A stretch of 64,000 nucleotides of DNA, taken from NCBI GenBank assembly GCA_022511065.1, contig JAFLSG010000004.1, positions 29,575-93,574 on the forward strand, read 5' to 3'. The notes under the pieces were generated by a model that had not been told where the DNA came from, did not search any database, and saw nothing but the letters and a program-made list of their open reading frames with translations. Source of the stretch: Prevotella sp. GTDB taxonomy: Bacteria > Bacteroidota > Bacteroidia > Bacteroidales > Bacteroidaceae. The position numbers and the translations under genes are program-made. This document shows, piece after piece, positions 49,988 to 58,217 of this stretch. Every line of letters begins with the position of its first letter. The stretch's first letter is position 1.

Positions 49988-50530
49988 CTAAACCTTCTCA
50001 ATAATCTTTGCCCCCTTTCGCAGCGCCTCCATATTAAGAGGAATCAGCTTGTGATGGCGCTCGGGCAGTGTCTTGTAGAGCGCTTTTTCCACACCCGCAT
50101 CACTCACCACCGGCGCAACTTTCAGCAGTCCGCCAAGCACAATCATATTGAACACCTTGCCGTTCTTCATCTCCGCAGCCTTGTCCATCGCGTCGATACG
50201 ATAGACGGTGATGTCCTTACGGGTCGGGGGATTCAGAATGCCGTAACTGTCATAAATCAGGATGCCGCCCGGTTTCAACTTCGGCTCGAACTTTTCAAGC
50301 GAAGGCTGGTTGAGCACGATAGCAATGTCAAACTTACTGAGGATGGGCGAAGAGATACGCTCGTCGCTGACGATGACCGTCACATTCGCCGTACCGCCAC
50401 GCTGCTCCGGGCCGTATGCCGGCATCCACGTCACCTCCTTGTCCTCCATCAGTCCCGAATATGCAAGTATCTTACCCATCGAGAGCACACCCTGCCCACC
50501 AAAACCGCTGATGATTATTTCCGTCTTCAT
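49988..50530 (-). CDS. 2-oxoacid:ferredoxin oxidoreductase, gamma subunit
   Basis: 180 aa. POR_gamma fold: ISGFGGQGVLSMGKILAYSG, WMPAYGPEQRGGTANVTVIVS and LGGLLKV. Part of a four-subunit enzyme oxidising 2-oxoacids to acyl-CoA with ferredoxin. Start overlaps the beta-subunit stop by 4 bp (ATGA). Last gene of the run that begins with ffh. Confidence 0.92.
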   Translation of the reverse strand: MKTEIIISGFGGQGVLSMGKILAYSGLMEDKEVTWMPAYGPEQRGGTANVTVIVSDERISSPILSKFDIAIVLNQPSLEKFEPKLKPGGILIYDSYGILNPPTRKDITVYRIDAMDKAAEMKNGKVFNMIVLGGLLKVAPVVSDAGVEKALYKTLPERHHKLIPLNMEALRKGAKIIEKV

Positions 50531-51291
50531 TTCGTCGTATCCTTTAAGTCACCCTTCGGGTAGAATTCAAACATCTTTTCCTTCATCCATTCGTTGGCCT
50601 TTACGGGCGAGAGTTTCCAACCGCTGCTGCAGGTAGATACAATCTCCACCAACGAACTACCCTTGCCCGCCATCTGCGCCTCAAATGCCTTGCGGATGGC
50701 TTTCTTCGCCTTCAAGATGGAAGCAACCGACTCCACCGACTGCCGCGTCACGTAGCAAGTGCCCTCCAATTGTGCCGCAAGTTCCGTTATCCGCAGGGGG
50801 TAGCCGTGCAGTTCCGGCGTACGACCATAGGGGCAAGTCGAGGTCTTCTGACCTATCAGCGTCGTGGGTGCCATCTGACCGCCCGTCATACCATAGATGG
50901 CATTGTTGATGAAGATGACGGTCAGGTTCTCCCCGCGATTGAGCATGTGGATGGTCTCGCACGTGCCGATGCACGCCAAGTCGCCGTCACCCTGATAGGT
51001 AAACACCAGTCTGTCGGGCCACAAACGCTTGATACCCGTAGCCACCGCCGGGGCGCGCCCGTGGGCTGCCTCCTGCCAGTCGATGTCGAGATAGTTGTAG
51101 GCAAAGACAGCGCAACCCACAGGGCACACGCCGATAGTCTTCTCCTCCATCCCCATCTCCTCAATAATCTCTGCCACCAACTTATGCACCACGCCATGAG
51201 AGCATCCCGGACAGTAGTGCATGTGGTTGTCGTTCATCAGCGCCGGCTTCTTGCAGACGATGTTCTCTGGTGCGATGATATTATTTTCCAT
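50527..51291 (-). CDS. 2-oxoacid:ferredoxin oxidoreductase, beta (thiamine diphosphate) subunit
   Basis: 254 aa from the ATG at 51291. Thiamine-binding region: YCPGCSHGVVHKLVAEI, HGRAPAVATGIK, TYQGDGDLACIGTCETIH and FINNAIYGMTGGQMAPTT. Overlaps the alpha-subunit stop by 11 bp. Confidence 0.93.
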   Translation of the reverse strand: MENNIIAPENIVCKKPALMNDNHMHYCPGCSHGVVHKLVAEIIEEMGMEEKTIGVCPVGCAVFAYNYLDIDWQEAAHGRAPAVATGIKRLWPDRLVFTYQGDGDLACIGTCETIHMLNRGENLTVIFINNAIYGMTGGQMAPTTLIGQKTSTCPYGRTPELHGYPLRITELAAQLEGTCYVTRQSVESVASILKAKKAIRKAFEAQMAGKGSSLVEIVSTCSSGWKLSPVKANEWMKEKMFEFYPKGDLKDTTK

Positions 51292-52375
51292 ACGCAAACT
51301 CCTTTAAAGCATTGACGATTTCCTCCGGCTCCGGCACGATACCGCCCAGACGACCAAACTGCGCCACGGGCACTTCGCCGTTGATGGCGAGGCGCACATC
51401 CTGCACCATCTGCCCGGCATTGATTTCCACCACGAGCACACCCTTTTTCCCGCGCGACAGTTCGCGGACGGCTTCCGTCGGGAACGGCCACACGGTGATG
51501 GGGCGAAGCATACCGACCTTCAGTCCTTCCTCCTTTGCCATCTCAATGGCTTTCTCCGTCAGACGGGCTGCGCTGCCGAATGCCACAATCAGATATTCCG
51601 CATCATCCACGAACTGTGCTTCGTAGCGCACCTCCTTCTCGCAGATTTCCGCATATTTCTTTTGCAGGTGAATGTTGCGGGCTTCCATCGCCTCCGGCTT
51701 CAGTTCCAGTGAGGTGTGGATGTTCGGCTTGCGGTCTTTCTTGCGGCCTATCGTTGCCCACGGGCACTGCTCCGCGATTTCCTCCTCCGTGCGGCGGGGC
51801 TTATAGGGGGGCAATACTATCTTCTCCATCATCTGACCAATCACGCCGTCGGAGAGAATCATCGTCGGGTTGCGATACTTGAACGCCAGTTCAAAAGCCA
51901 AATCCACGAAGTCTGCCATCTCCTGCACCGATGCGGGCGCAAGCACGATGGTGTGATAGTCGCCGTTACCACCGCCGCGCGTAGCCTGGAAATAGTCGCC
52001 CTGCGAGGGCTGAATCGTTCCCAAACCGGGACCGCCGCGCTGCACATTGACGAACACGCCCGGAATTTCCGAGCCCGCCATAAAGGCAATGCCCTCCTGC
52101 ATCAGCGCGATACCAGGGCTTGACGACGAAGTCATCGCCCGCTTACCTGCGCCGGCAGCGCCATGCACCATATTGATGGAAGCCAATTCGCTCTCCGCCT
52201 GCACCACCACCATGCCCGTAGTCTCCCACGGCTTCAGTTCCGCCAGCGTCTCTATCACCTCGCTCTGCGGCGTGATGGGGTAGCCGAAATAACCGTCGCA
52301 GCCGCAACGGATGGCAGCGTGGGCTATCGCCTCGTTGCCTTTCATCAAAGTCACTTCTCTTTCCGCCATAGACAT
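51281..52375 (-). CDS. vorB: 2-oxoacid:ferredoxin oxidoreductase, alpha subunit (VorB/KorA type)
   Basis: 364 aa from the ATG at 52375, one base after the ferredoxin-subunit stop; another ATG lies two codons on. Pyrimidine-binding domain: LMKGNEAIAHAAIRCGCDG, YFGYPITPQSEVIE, SSSSPGIALMQEG and VNVQRGGPGLGT. I know this protein type as annotated VorB (branched-chain 2-oxoacid) in Bacteroidetes, but 2-oxoglutarate cannot be excluded from sequence alone. Confidence 0.88.
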   Translation of the reverse strand: MSMAEREVTLMKGNEAIAHAAIRCGCDGYFGYPITPQSEVIETLAELKPWETTGMVVVQAESELASINMVHGAAGAGKRAMTSSSSPGIALMQEGIAFMAGSEIPGVFVNVQRGGPGLGTIQPSQGDYFQATRGGGNGDYHTIVLAPASVQEMADFVDLAFELAFKYRNPTMILSDGVIGQMMEKIVLPPYKPRRTEEEIAEQCPWATIGRKKDRKPNIHTSLELKPEAMEARNIHLQKKYAEICEKEVRYEAQFVDDAEYLIVAFGSAARLTEKAIEMAKEEGLKVGMLRPITVWPFPTEAVRELSRGKKGVLVVEINAGQMVQDVRLAINGEVPVAQFGRLGGIVPEPEEIVNALKEFAYGK

Positions 52376-52376
52376 A

Positions 52377-52607
52377 TCACTCCTCCATCTTTTTGCGATA
52401 CACGGTGATGCAACCGTCAGGACAGACGATGCCGCACGAGGCACAGCCCGTGCAGTCCTCCATGCCGACAGCCTCCACATAGGGATAGCCGTGCACATTC
52501 ACTTTCTTGGCCAGGGCGATGACGTGCTGAGGGCAAGCGACGACGCAGAGCGAGCATCCCTTGCAGCGGTCAGTGTTCACCACGATGGCACCCTTCATTT
52601 TAGCCAT
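52377..52607 (-). CDS. 4Fe-4S ferredoxin-like delta subunit of the 2-oxoacid oxidoreductase
   Basis: 76 aa with two 4Fe-4S motifs: CKGCSLCVVACP and CTGCASCGIVCPDG. Passes electrons from the thiamine site to ferredoxin. First of the four oxidoreductase genes, 11 bp after the TPR gene. Confidence 0.93.
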   Translation of the reverse strand: MAKMKGAIVVNTDRCKGCSLCVVACPQHVIALAKKVNVHGYPYVEAVGMEDCTGCASCGIVCPDGCITVYRKKMEE

Positions 52608-52618
52608 ATCAGTCTTTG

Positions 52619-52816
52619 TTATGGATTATACATATCCTTGTTATAGTAGCCGAGTATGTCGTCGAGCATCCGCTTGGCCTCCACCGCCGGACTGTCAGGG
52701 TCGAGTTCTGCCGCCTCAATGTAGCAGTTGATGGCCTCGTGCCACTGCCCTGCCTTCCTGAAGGCGTTGCCCTGCCGGTACAATGCTTCTGCGGCGGTCT
52801 GCTTCTCAGTGCTCAT
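52619..52816 (-). CDS. Small tetratricopeptide-repeat protein
   Basis: 65 aa, one full TPR plus part of a second: ALYRQGNAFRKAGQWHEAIN then CYIEAAELDPDSPAVEAKRM. It ends LGYYNKDMYNP. Always next to the 4Fe-4S subunit in related genomes as far as I recall, so it may assist assembly of the oxidoreductase. Lies 15 bp after folD. Confidence 0.85.
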   Translation of the reverse strand: MSTEKQTAAEALYRQGNAFRKAGQWHEAINCYIEAAELDPDSPAVEAKRMLDDILGYYNKDMYNP

Positions 52817-52831
52817 CGGCTTCTGTGGTCA

Positions 52832-53710
52832 TTACCCGTAATACTCCTTCTTGCCCGCAGCGAGCGTGTTCTTCATCAGCGAGCAGATGGTCATCGGCCC
52901 TACCCCACCCGGCACGGGCGTGATGTAGGAGCACTTCGGAGCCACCTCGTCGAACTTCACGTCGCCGTTCAACCTGTAGCCGCTCTTCTTCGTTGCATCG
53001 GGCACACGCGTTGTGCCCACGTCGACGATGACTGCGCCGTCCTTCACCATGTCTGCCGTCACGAAGTCGGGACTGCCTATTGCAGCGATGATGATGTCTG
53101 CCGCGCGGCATTCCTCCTTCAAGGTCTTGGAGCGCGAATGGCACACCGTCACCGTGGCGTCGCCGTATTGCTTCTGCATCATCAGTTGCGCCATCGGCTT
53201 ACCCACGATGTTTGACCGCCCGAGCACCACGCATTTCTTGCCTGATGTCTCGATACCGTAACGCTTGAGCAGCGTGATGATGCCCAGCGGCGTGGCGGAG
53301 ATGAAGCACGGCAAGCCTATCGCCATGCGCCCCACATTGATGGGATGGAATCCATCTACATCCTTGCGGTAGTCTATCGCCTCGATAATCTTCTGCTCGT
53401 CAATATGCTTCGGGAGCGGCAACTGCACGATGAAGCCATCCACGTCGGCATCCTTGTTCAGTTTATCCACGCACTCCAGCAGTTGAGCCTCCGTGATATC
53501 ATCCTCAAAGCGGATGAGGGTCGATTTGAAACCGCACGCCTCGCAAGCCAATACCTTGTTCTTCACATACGTTTCCGAACCGCCGTCGTGCCCCACGAGC
53601 ACTGCAGCCAGATGCGGCTGTTTGCCGCCGTTCTCCACAATCTGCTTTACCTCCTCGGCAATCTCGGCCTTGATAGCCGCTGCCGTAGCCTTTCCGTCAA
53701 TCAGTGTCAT
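52832..53710 (-). CDS. folD: Methylenetetrahydrofolate dehydrogenase/cyclohydrolase
   Basis: 292 aa. Catalytic YVKNK (Tyr48, Lys52), [14 protein letters not shown] for NADP binding, [11 protein letters not shown] and [11 protein letters not shown]. Interconverts methylene- and formyl-tetrahydrofolate. Start overlaps the ffh stop by 4 bp (ATGA). Confidence 0.97.
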   Translation of the reverse strand: MTLIDGKATAAAIKAEIAEEVKQIVENGGKQPHLAAVLVGHDGGSETYVKNKVLACEACGFKSTLIRFEDDITEAQLLECVDKLNKDADVDGFIVQLPLPKHIDEQKIIEAIDYRKDVDGFHPINVGRMAIGLPCFISATPLGIITLLKRYGIETSGKKCVVLGRSNIVGKPMAQLMMQKQYGDATVTVCHSRSKTLKEECRAADIIIAAIGSPDFVTADMVKDGAVIVDVGTTRVPDATKKSGYRLNGDVKFDEVAPKCSYITPVPGGVGPMTICSLMKNTLAAGKKEYYG

Positions 53711-55053
53711 ATCTTACCTTTCATCATGTTTGCCATCTGTGCCATACGGCTGCTGCCCATACCCGTCACCATCTTCATCATCTTGCGGGTCTGGTCGAAC
53801 TGCTTCATCAGGCGGTTCACATCCTCAATCTTCACGCCCGAACCCGCTGCGATACGGCGGCGGCGGCTCTGGTTGATGATGTCGGGATTGGCGCGCTCCT
53901 TCGGTGTCATCGAGTTGATGATGGCCTCGATACCCTTGAAGGCGTTGTCGTCGATGTCCAAGTCCTTGATTTGCTTGCCCACACCGGGTATCATCGCCGC
54001 CAAGTCCTTGATGTTTCCCATCTTCTTAATCTGCTGAATCTGTCCCATGAAGTCGTTGAAGTCGAACTTGTTCTTGCGGATTTTCTTCTCCAACTTCTTT
54101 GCTTCCTCCTCATCAAACTGCTGTTGCGCGCGCTCCACGAGGCTCACGATGTCGCCCATGCCGAGGATGCGGTCTGCCATACGCTCGGGATGGAACACGT
54201 CGATGGCCTCCATCTTCTCGCCTGTACCCACGAACTTGATGGGTTTCGTGACCACCGTGCGGATGGAAAGTGCCGCACCGCCGCGAGTATCGCCGTCGAG
54301 TTTCGTCAGCACCACGCCGTCAAAGTCGAGCCGCTCGTTGAACTCCTTTGCCGTGTTCACCGCGTCCTGACCCGTCATCGAGTCCACGACAAACAGCGTC
54401 TCATTCGGGTTTACGGCCTTTTTCAGCGTTTCTATCTCGTTCATCATCTCCTCATCCACGGCCAATCGACCGGCGGTATCGATGATTACCACGTCGTATG
54501 CCTTTGCCTTCGCCTCGCGAATGGCGTTGTTGGCGATTTCCACCACGTTCTTGTTCTCCGGCTCCATATAGACGGGCACGCCGACACTCTCGCCGACTAC
54601 CCGCAACTGCTCAATGGCAGCGGGACGATACACGTCGCAAGCCACGAGCAAAGGCTTGCGGTGGTTGCGCGTCTTCAGCAGGTTGGCGAGCTTTCCGCTG
54701 AACGTAGTCTTACCCGAACCTTGCAGACCCGACATCAGAATGATGGCGGGAGCACCGGGACGGCCATCCACTTTCAGTTCTGCGGCCTTGCCGCCCATCA
54801 GCTCTGCCAGCTCGTCGTGTACAATTTTCACCATCAACTGGCTCGGCTTCACCGCCGTCAGCACGTTCATACCGAGCGCCTTCTGCTTCACCGTGTCGGT
54901 GAAAGTCTTGGCAACCTTATAGTTCACGTCGGCGTCGAGCAGCGCGCGGCGCACGTCTTTCAGCGTCTCCGCCACGTTGATTTCGGTGATTTTTCCCTCA
55001 CCTTTCAGTATCTTGAACGACCGTTCAAGTCTGTCACTCAAATTCTCAAACAT
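53707..55053 (-). CDS. ffh: Signal recognition particle GTPase
   Basis: 448 aa. N domain, then G domain with [14 protein letters not shown] (109-122), [26 protein letters not shown] and [12 protein letters not shown]. The methionine-rich M domain ends [18 protein letters not shown]. Binds signal sequences and 4.5S RNA. First gene of a seven-gene run. Confidence 0.98.
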   Translation of the reverse strand: MFENLSDRLERSFKILKGEGKITEINVAETLKDVRRALLDADVNYKVAKTFTDTVKQKALGMNVLTAVKPSQLMVKIVHDELAELMGGKAAELKVDGRPGAPAIILMSGLQGSGKTTFSGKLANLLKTRNHRKPLLVACDVYRPAAIEQLRVVGESVGVPVYMEPENKNVVEIANNAIREAKAKAYDVVIIDTAGRLAVDEEMMNEIETLKKAVNPNETLFVVDSMTGQDAVNTAKEFNERLDFDGVVLTKLDGDTRGGAALSIRTVVTKPIKFVGTGEKMEAIDVFHPERMADRILGMGDIVSLVERAQQQFDEEEAKKLEKKIRKNKFDFNDFMGQIQQIKKMGNIKDLAAMIPGVGKQIKDLDIDDNAFKGIEAIINSMTPKERANPDIINQSRRRRIAAGSGVKIEDVNRLMKQFDQTRKMMKMVTGMGSSRMAQMANMMKGKI

Positions 55054-55078
55054 AATACAATTGCTTATTTTTAAGGTG

Positions 55079-55086
55079 CAAAATTA
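55079..55086 (-). promoter_or_regulatory. -7 box of the ffh operon
   Basis: TAATTTTG on minus, 25 bp before the ffh start. Confidence 0.6.
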
Positions 55087-55148
55087 CAACAAAAAAGCGA
55101 GACTCGCAAGACATTGAGCCTCGTTTTCACAAATCTTGATATTTTTTA

Positions 55149-55928
55149 TCACAGCCCGCGCGCCTTCCAGATGCGCTCTTTCGCCGCGTTGATTTCCTGA
55201 AACTTCTTCTCCGCCGCCTTGCGCACATCCTCGCCAAGCGCTGCCACCTTGTCGGGATGATGCTCCAAAGCCAGTCTGCGATAAGCCTTCTTCACCTCAT
55301 CGTCGGTCGCCGTCTCGCTCACGCCCAGCACCTTGTAGGCATCCTCGAGCGTGTTGCCCTCCAAGTGAAGCAGCGAATCGACCTCCTTGGCAGCAAGTCC
55401 CATCCACTGGGCGCACTCCTTCAGCGCCGTTATCTCACTCTGCGGCACCGCCCCATCGGCCTGCGCCACCATCACGAGGAAGCTCAGCAGCTGCAGCCTT
55501 TGCGCATAATCCATCTGCCCGCCTATCTGTCCGCAGCATTGGCGCACGGTCTGCTGAAACTGCGTCCAGCCCACGCGCTTCTGCTCCTCGAAGAGTCTGG
55601 TCAGTATCTCGTTGCCCTGCACCATCGCATCGCTGCCGAAATTCTGGCGCAGCATCCGCCTCACCAACTCCATTTCCGAGTGCATCGCCTTGCCGTCGGC
55701 CTTGATGATATACGACGAGAGCACGAGCAGGGAGAAGAGGAAACTGTTGCGTTGCCCCTGCGCCTGCCATTGTTCGCCCTGCATCCGCGCCTGTGCGCCC
55801 TGCGACGGCACGTTCACATCGTCGAGCATCGTGTCGAACAGCGAACCAATCCAGTAGCCCGCCAACGCGCCGAGCGGCCCGCCCAGCATCCATCCGGCAA
55901 ATCCTCCTATCCACTTTCCTGCTGCCAT
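55149..55928 (-). CDS. DjlA-like protein: TerB domain plus C-terminal J domain
   Basis: 259 aa. A Gly-rich hydrophobic N-terminus ([21 protein letters not shown]) is a likely membrane anchor. A TerB-type helical domain (about 60-180; [20 protein letters not shown]) follows, then a J domain with LEHHPDKV, whose HPD stimulates DnaK. Similar architecture to DjlA of Proteobacteria. Own promoter with a leader of about 130 nt. Confidence 0.88.
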   Translation of the reverse strand: MAAGKWIGGFAGWMLGGPLGALAGYWIGSLFDTMLDDVNVPSQGAQARMQGEQWQAQGQRNSFLFSLLVLSSYIIKADGKAMHSEMELVRRMLRQNFGSDAMVQGNEILTRLFEEQKRVGWTQFQQTVRQCCGQIGGQMDYAQRLQLLSFLVMVAQADGAVPQSEITALKECAQWMGLAAKEVDSLLHLEGNTLEDAYKVLGVSETATDDEVKKAYRRLALEHHPDKVAALGEDVRKAAEKKFQEINAAKERIWKARGL

Positions 55929-56403
55929 AGCTTTATCTTATCATTAAATTTCTTTTGTCTTGCGATAAAATCAGCTCCGCAATGTACTTTAATTCGCTCC
56001 GCCATACGTTTGGCGTTGCATCACACTATCGTCGTCGCTGCCTCACATCACATTTGATTCTGCGTGCAAAAGTACGAATTTTCTGCGTAATCGCCAAATC
56101 AAATCGACGCAACCGACAAGCAGAATCATAAACTTAACAAACGAAATCATAAGTTAGAGAATATGCGCCCCCAAAGATTTGCGAGGTAAAATTGCAGGTT
56201 CTGCAAGGCAGAATCTTAAATTCACCAAAGCAAAATGTTAAATACAATCAAATTCCAAGACAAACCACTCCGCGAGAATCGCATATTTACAACCAAGCCG
56301 ACCGATGGTCGAAAATACGCGAGTTTTGCGCCATTAGCACCTCATTGATTATCAACCGCTTACAAAACCGCATCATTTTAACGGCTCAAAAACGCCCCAA
56401 AAC
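55929..56403. other. AT-rich intergenic region without a gene
   Basis: Holds the leader and promoter of the J-domain gene. A plus frame of 88 codons from a TTG at 56192 shows no family resemblance and no promoter. Short repeated words (AGAATC, AAATCATA, TTAAAT) recur but no RNA gene is recognisable. Confidence 0.5.
56067..56074 (-). promoter_or_regulatory. -7 box of the TerB/J-domain gene
   Basis: TACTTTTG on minus with TTTG 20 bp upstream; a full promoter match. Confidence 0.65.
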
Positions 56404-56513
56404 AAGCCATTTCACTACCAGAAACCGCCTATTTGCACCCTTAAAACACCAAGTTTGAAGGCTGAAAACCTACCGTTTGAAGCCTCCAAACTATATCTTT
56501 GCAGCCTTCAAAC
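56404..56513. repeat. 22-bp periodic array, copy C
   Basis: On plus, AAAC-ending boxes fall at 56403, 56425, 56447, 56469, 56491 and 56513, exactly 22 bp apart. The last two units (GCCTCCAAAC, GCCTTCAAAC) are closest to copies A and B; the upstream ones are degenerate. Confidence 0.7.
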
Positions 56514-56619
56514 CATATTTTTGTGCAGATAACACCCTAAATCCGCACCCCATTATTCTATTTCATTCACTCACGAAGTGTTAAATTTTTGGCAATTTTC
56601 TTGACAACATTAAAGCACA

Positions 56620-57000
56620 TTATGACTCTTCTTCAATTATGTATTTAGGGGATTCGCCATAATCATTCTCGTAAGGCTCACTGTCAATACAACAGAACAC
56701 GAGCAAAACTATCTTATAAATGACGATGAGTAATGACAATAAGGAGTATTTCAGCAAGAAAGCCCATATAATCTCGTCTCCATATCCGTACATGTTGCCC
56801 GCATTCAAATAAGCCATTATTATGTCATATACGAATAAAACGATAACAATTCCTTGCAAGATGGCGCAACCTCCCCACCACCAACCACTACGACCCGTAT
56901 CGTGTAAACGACGGAATGTGAGGGGAATCGTAAGTTTACTTGTGGCTCCGTTGAGTGCTTCAGAAAAGCCGAGTGACGGGGTTGATGTAATTTGTTCCAT
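56620..57000 (-). CDS. DUF805-like membrane protein, probably internally shortened
   Basis: 126 aa. The DUF805 signature RRLHDTGRSGWWWGG is present, followed by two membrane segments and ENDYGESPKY. The usual N-terminal block of DUF805 proteins (a GRxxRxEYW motif and two membrane helices before RRLHD) is missing: ATSKLT passes directly into IPLTFRRLHD. This looks like an in-frame deletion of about 60 aa. It may still be expressed from a promoter 27 bp upstream. Confidence 0.75.
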   Translation of the reverse strand: MEQITSTPSLGFSEALNGATSKLTIPLTFRRLHDTGRSGWWWGGCAILQGIVIVLFVYDIIMAYLNAGNMYGYGDEIIWAFLLKYSLLSLLIVIYKIVLLVFCCIDSEPYENDYGESPKYIIEEES

Positions 57001-57026
57001 ATTTATAAATCATCTTTAGCAATATT

Positions 57027-57034
57027 CAAAAATA
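57027..57034 (-). promoter_or_regulatory. -7 box of the DUF805 gene
   Basis: TATTTTTG on minus, back to back with the plus promoter at 57040. Confidence 0.45.
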
Positions 57035-57039
57035 AATTG

Positions 57040-57047
57040 TAACTTTG
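57040..57047 (+). promoter_or_regulatory. -7 box of the 39-codon ORF
   Basis: TAACTTTG on plus, 28 bp before the ATG at 57076. Confidence 0.55.
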
Positions 57048-57075
57048 CACCGACTTATATTAAACTTGAAAAGAG

Positions 57076-57195
57076 ATGGTAAAGGCAAATCACCGCAAGA
57101 TGTCTGCCTATGAGCGTTCACTCGACGACGAGCGCAATGGGCGCATCAATCACTACGCCAGCAGCGAGGAATTTTTCAAGAAAATGGGCATTTGA
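57076..57195 (+). CDS. Small protein, 39 aa, resembling an antitoxin tail
   Basis: The frame begins MVKANHRKMSAYERSLDDE, continues RNGRINHYASSEEFFKK and ends MGI. The pattern of a helix, then a GR turn, then a helix ending in a short hydrophobic tail recalls the C-terminal toxin-binding part of RelB-like antitoxins. No toxin gene follows; the EamA gene converges 13 bp later. It could be a stand-alone small protein or a remnant. Promoter and spacing favour a real gene. Confidence 0.5.
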   Translation: MVKANHRKMSAYERSLDDERNGRINHYASSEEFFKKMGI

Positions 57196-57208
57196 TGGCT
57201 TACAAACT

Positions 57209-58111
57209 TCACCCCACTTTCTTCCTATCCGCCAAATACATACCAAGCAGGATAAGGACGGAGCCGATGATGAAATAGACCGTTATCTGCTCCGAGAGAA
57301 TCAGCCAGGCAAAGAGGATGGTGGTAACGGGATTGAAGTAAACATAGTTGGTGGCGGCGACGGCACCGAGCTTCTTCATCACCCAGTTCCACGCCAAGAA
57401 ACAGAGCATGGATGCTACGCACCCGAGGAAAAGCAGGTTGGCGAGGATGTCGGGACGGAGCACAAGAGAGGCAGGGGGAAAACCGGGGATGAGCAGATAA
57501 TATGGTATCATGGAGAGCAAGCCGTAGAAAAACACCTTGCGGGTAATGAACACCGTATCGTAATGCTGATTGGCGGAAATCATCAACAAGCTATAAACTG
57601 CCCAACAAAGGCAGGCGGAGAATGCCAGTGCATCGCCCAACGGGGAGAGGTGTAGTACGAAACGACCGTTGAGTACCACCACCGTCACACCGACGGCAGC
57701 CAACAACGTGCCCGCCATCTGCACGGGTTTCAATCGTTCCGACTTGTAGAATAGGCTTATCAGTGCCGTGGCGAAGATGGGACAGAGGCAGACGATGAGC
57801 GAGGTGTTCGTGGTGGTGGTATGGTTCATCGCCTCATTCTCGGTCAGGAAATAAAGCGAGCCACCCGACACGCCAAGCCCCATCATCCGCAATTCGTCGC
57901 GCCATGTCCGGCACTTGACGCGAAAAGCATCGCGCTTGGTAATCAAGTCGAAGGCAAGCAACAGGACATAGGCAATGGTGAAGCGAAGCGTGAATATCTG
58001 CGCCGGGCTCAAGCCGTTGAGCAGCAACAGCTTGGTATAGACGAAGGTGGAGCCCCAGATGGCTACCACCAAGAACGCCACAATATGGTGAAATATCCTG
58101 TTGTTTAGCAC
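57209..58111 (-). CDS. EamA-family (DMT superfamily) transporter
   Basis: 300 aa from a GTG at 58111. The open frame continues to 58144, but the promoter -7 box occupies that sequence, so the start must lie below it. Ten membrane helices in two EamA halves: IWGSTFVYTKLLL, LRFTIAYVLLL in the first; FNPVTTILFAWLILSE and GSVLILLGMYLADRKK in the second. Probable metabolite exporter or importer; substrate unknown. Confidence 0.88.
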   Translation of the reverse strand: MLNNRIFHHIVAFLVVAIWGSTFVYTKLLLLNGLSPAQIFTLRFTIAYVLLLAFDLITKRDAFRVKCRTWRDELRMMGLGVSGGSLYFLTENEAMNHTTTTNTSLIVCLCPIFATALISLFYKSERLKPVQMAGTLLAAVGVTVVVLNGRFVLHLSPLGDALAFSACLCWAVYSLLMISANQHYDTVFITRKVFFYGLLSMIPYYLLIPGFPPASLVLRPDILANLLFLGCVASMLCFLAWNWVMKKLGAVAATNYVYFNPVTTILFAWLILSEQITVYFIIGSVLILLGMYLADRKKVG

Positions 58112-58141
58112 GAGCGAGTTGGTTTGATATGAATTCAGACG

Positions 58142-58149
58142 CAAAAGTA
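58142..58149 (-). promoter_or_regulatory. -7 box of the EamA gene
   Basis: TACTTTTG on minus; divergent from the CotH promoter. Confidence 0.6.
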
Positions 58150-58191
58150 CAAAAATCAGACGAATAGAGGAAATAATCTGAAGAAATTATG

Positions 58192-58199
58192 TACCTTTG
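58192..58199 (+). promoter_or_regulatory. -7 box of the CotH-family gene
   Basis: TACCTTTG on plus, 18 bp before the ATG at 58218. Confidence 0.65.
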
Positions 58200-58217
58200 C
58201 ACACAAAACTATAACAG

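Noticed and set aside
56192..56458. 88-codon plus frame from a TTG
   Set aside because: No promoter, no conserved pattern, and it ends inside the 22-bp repeat array.
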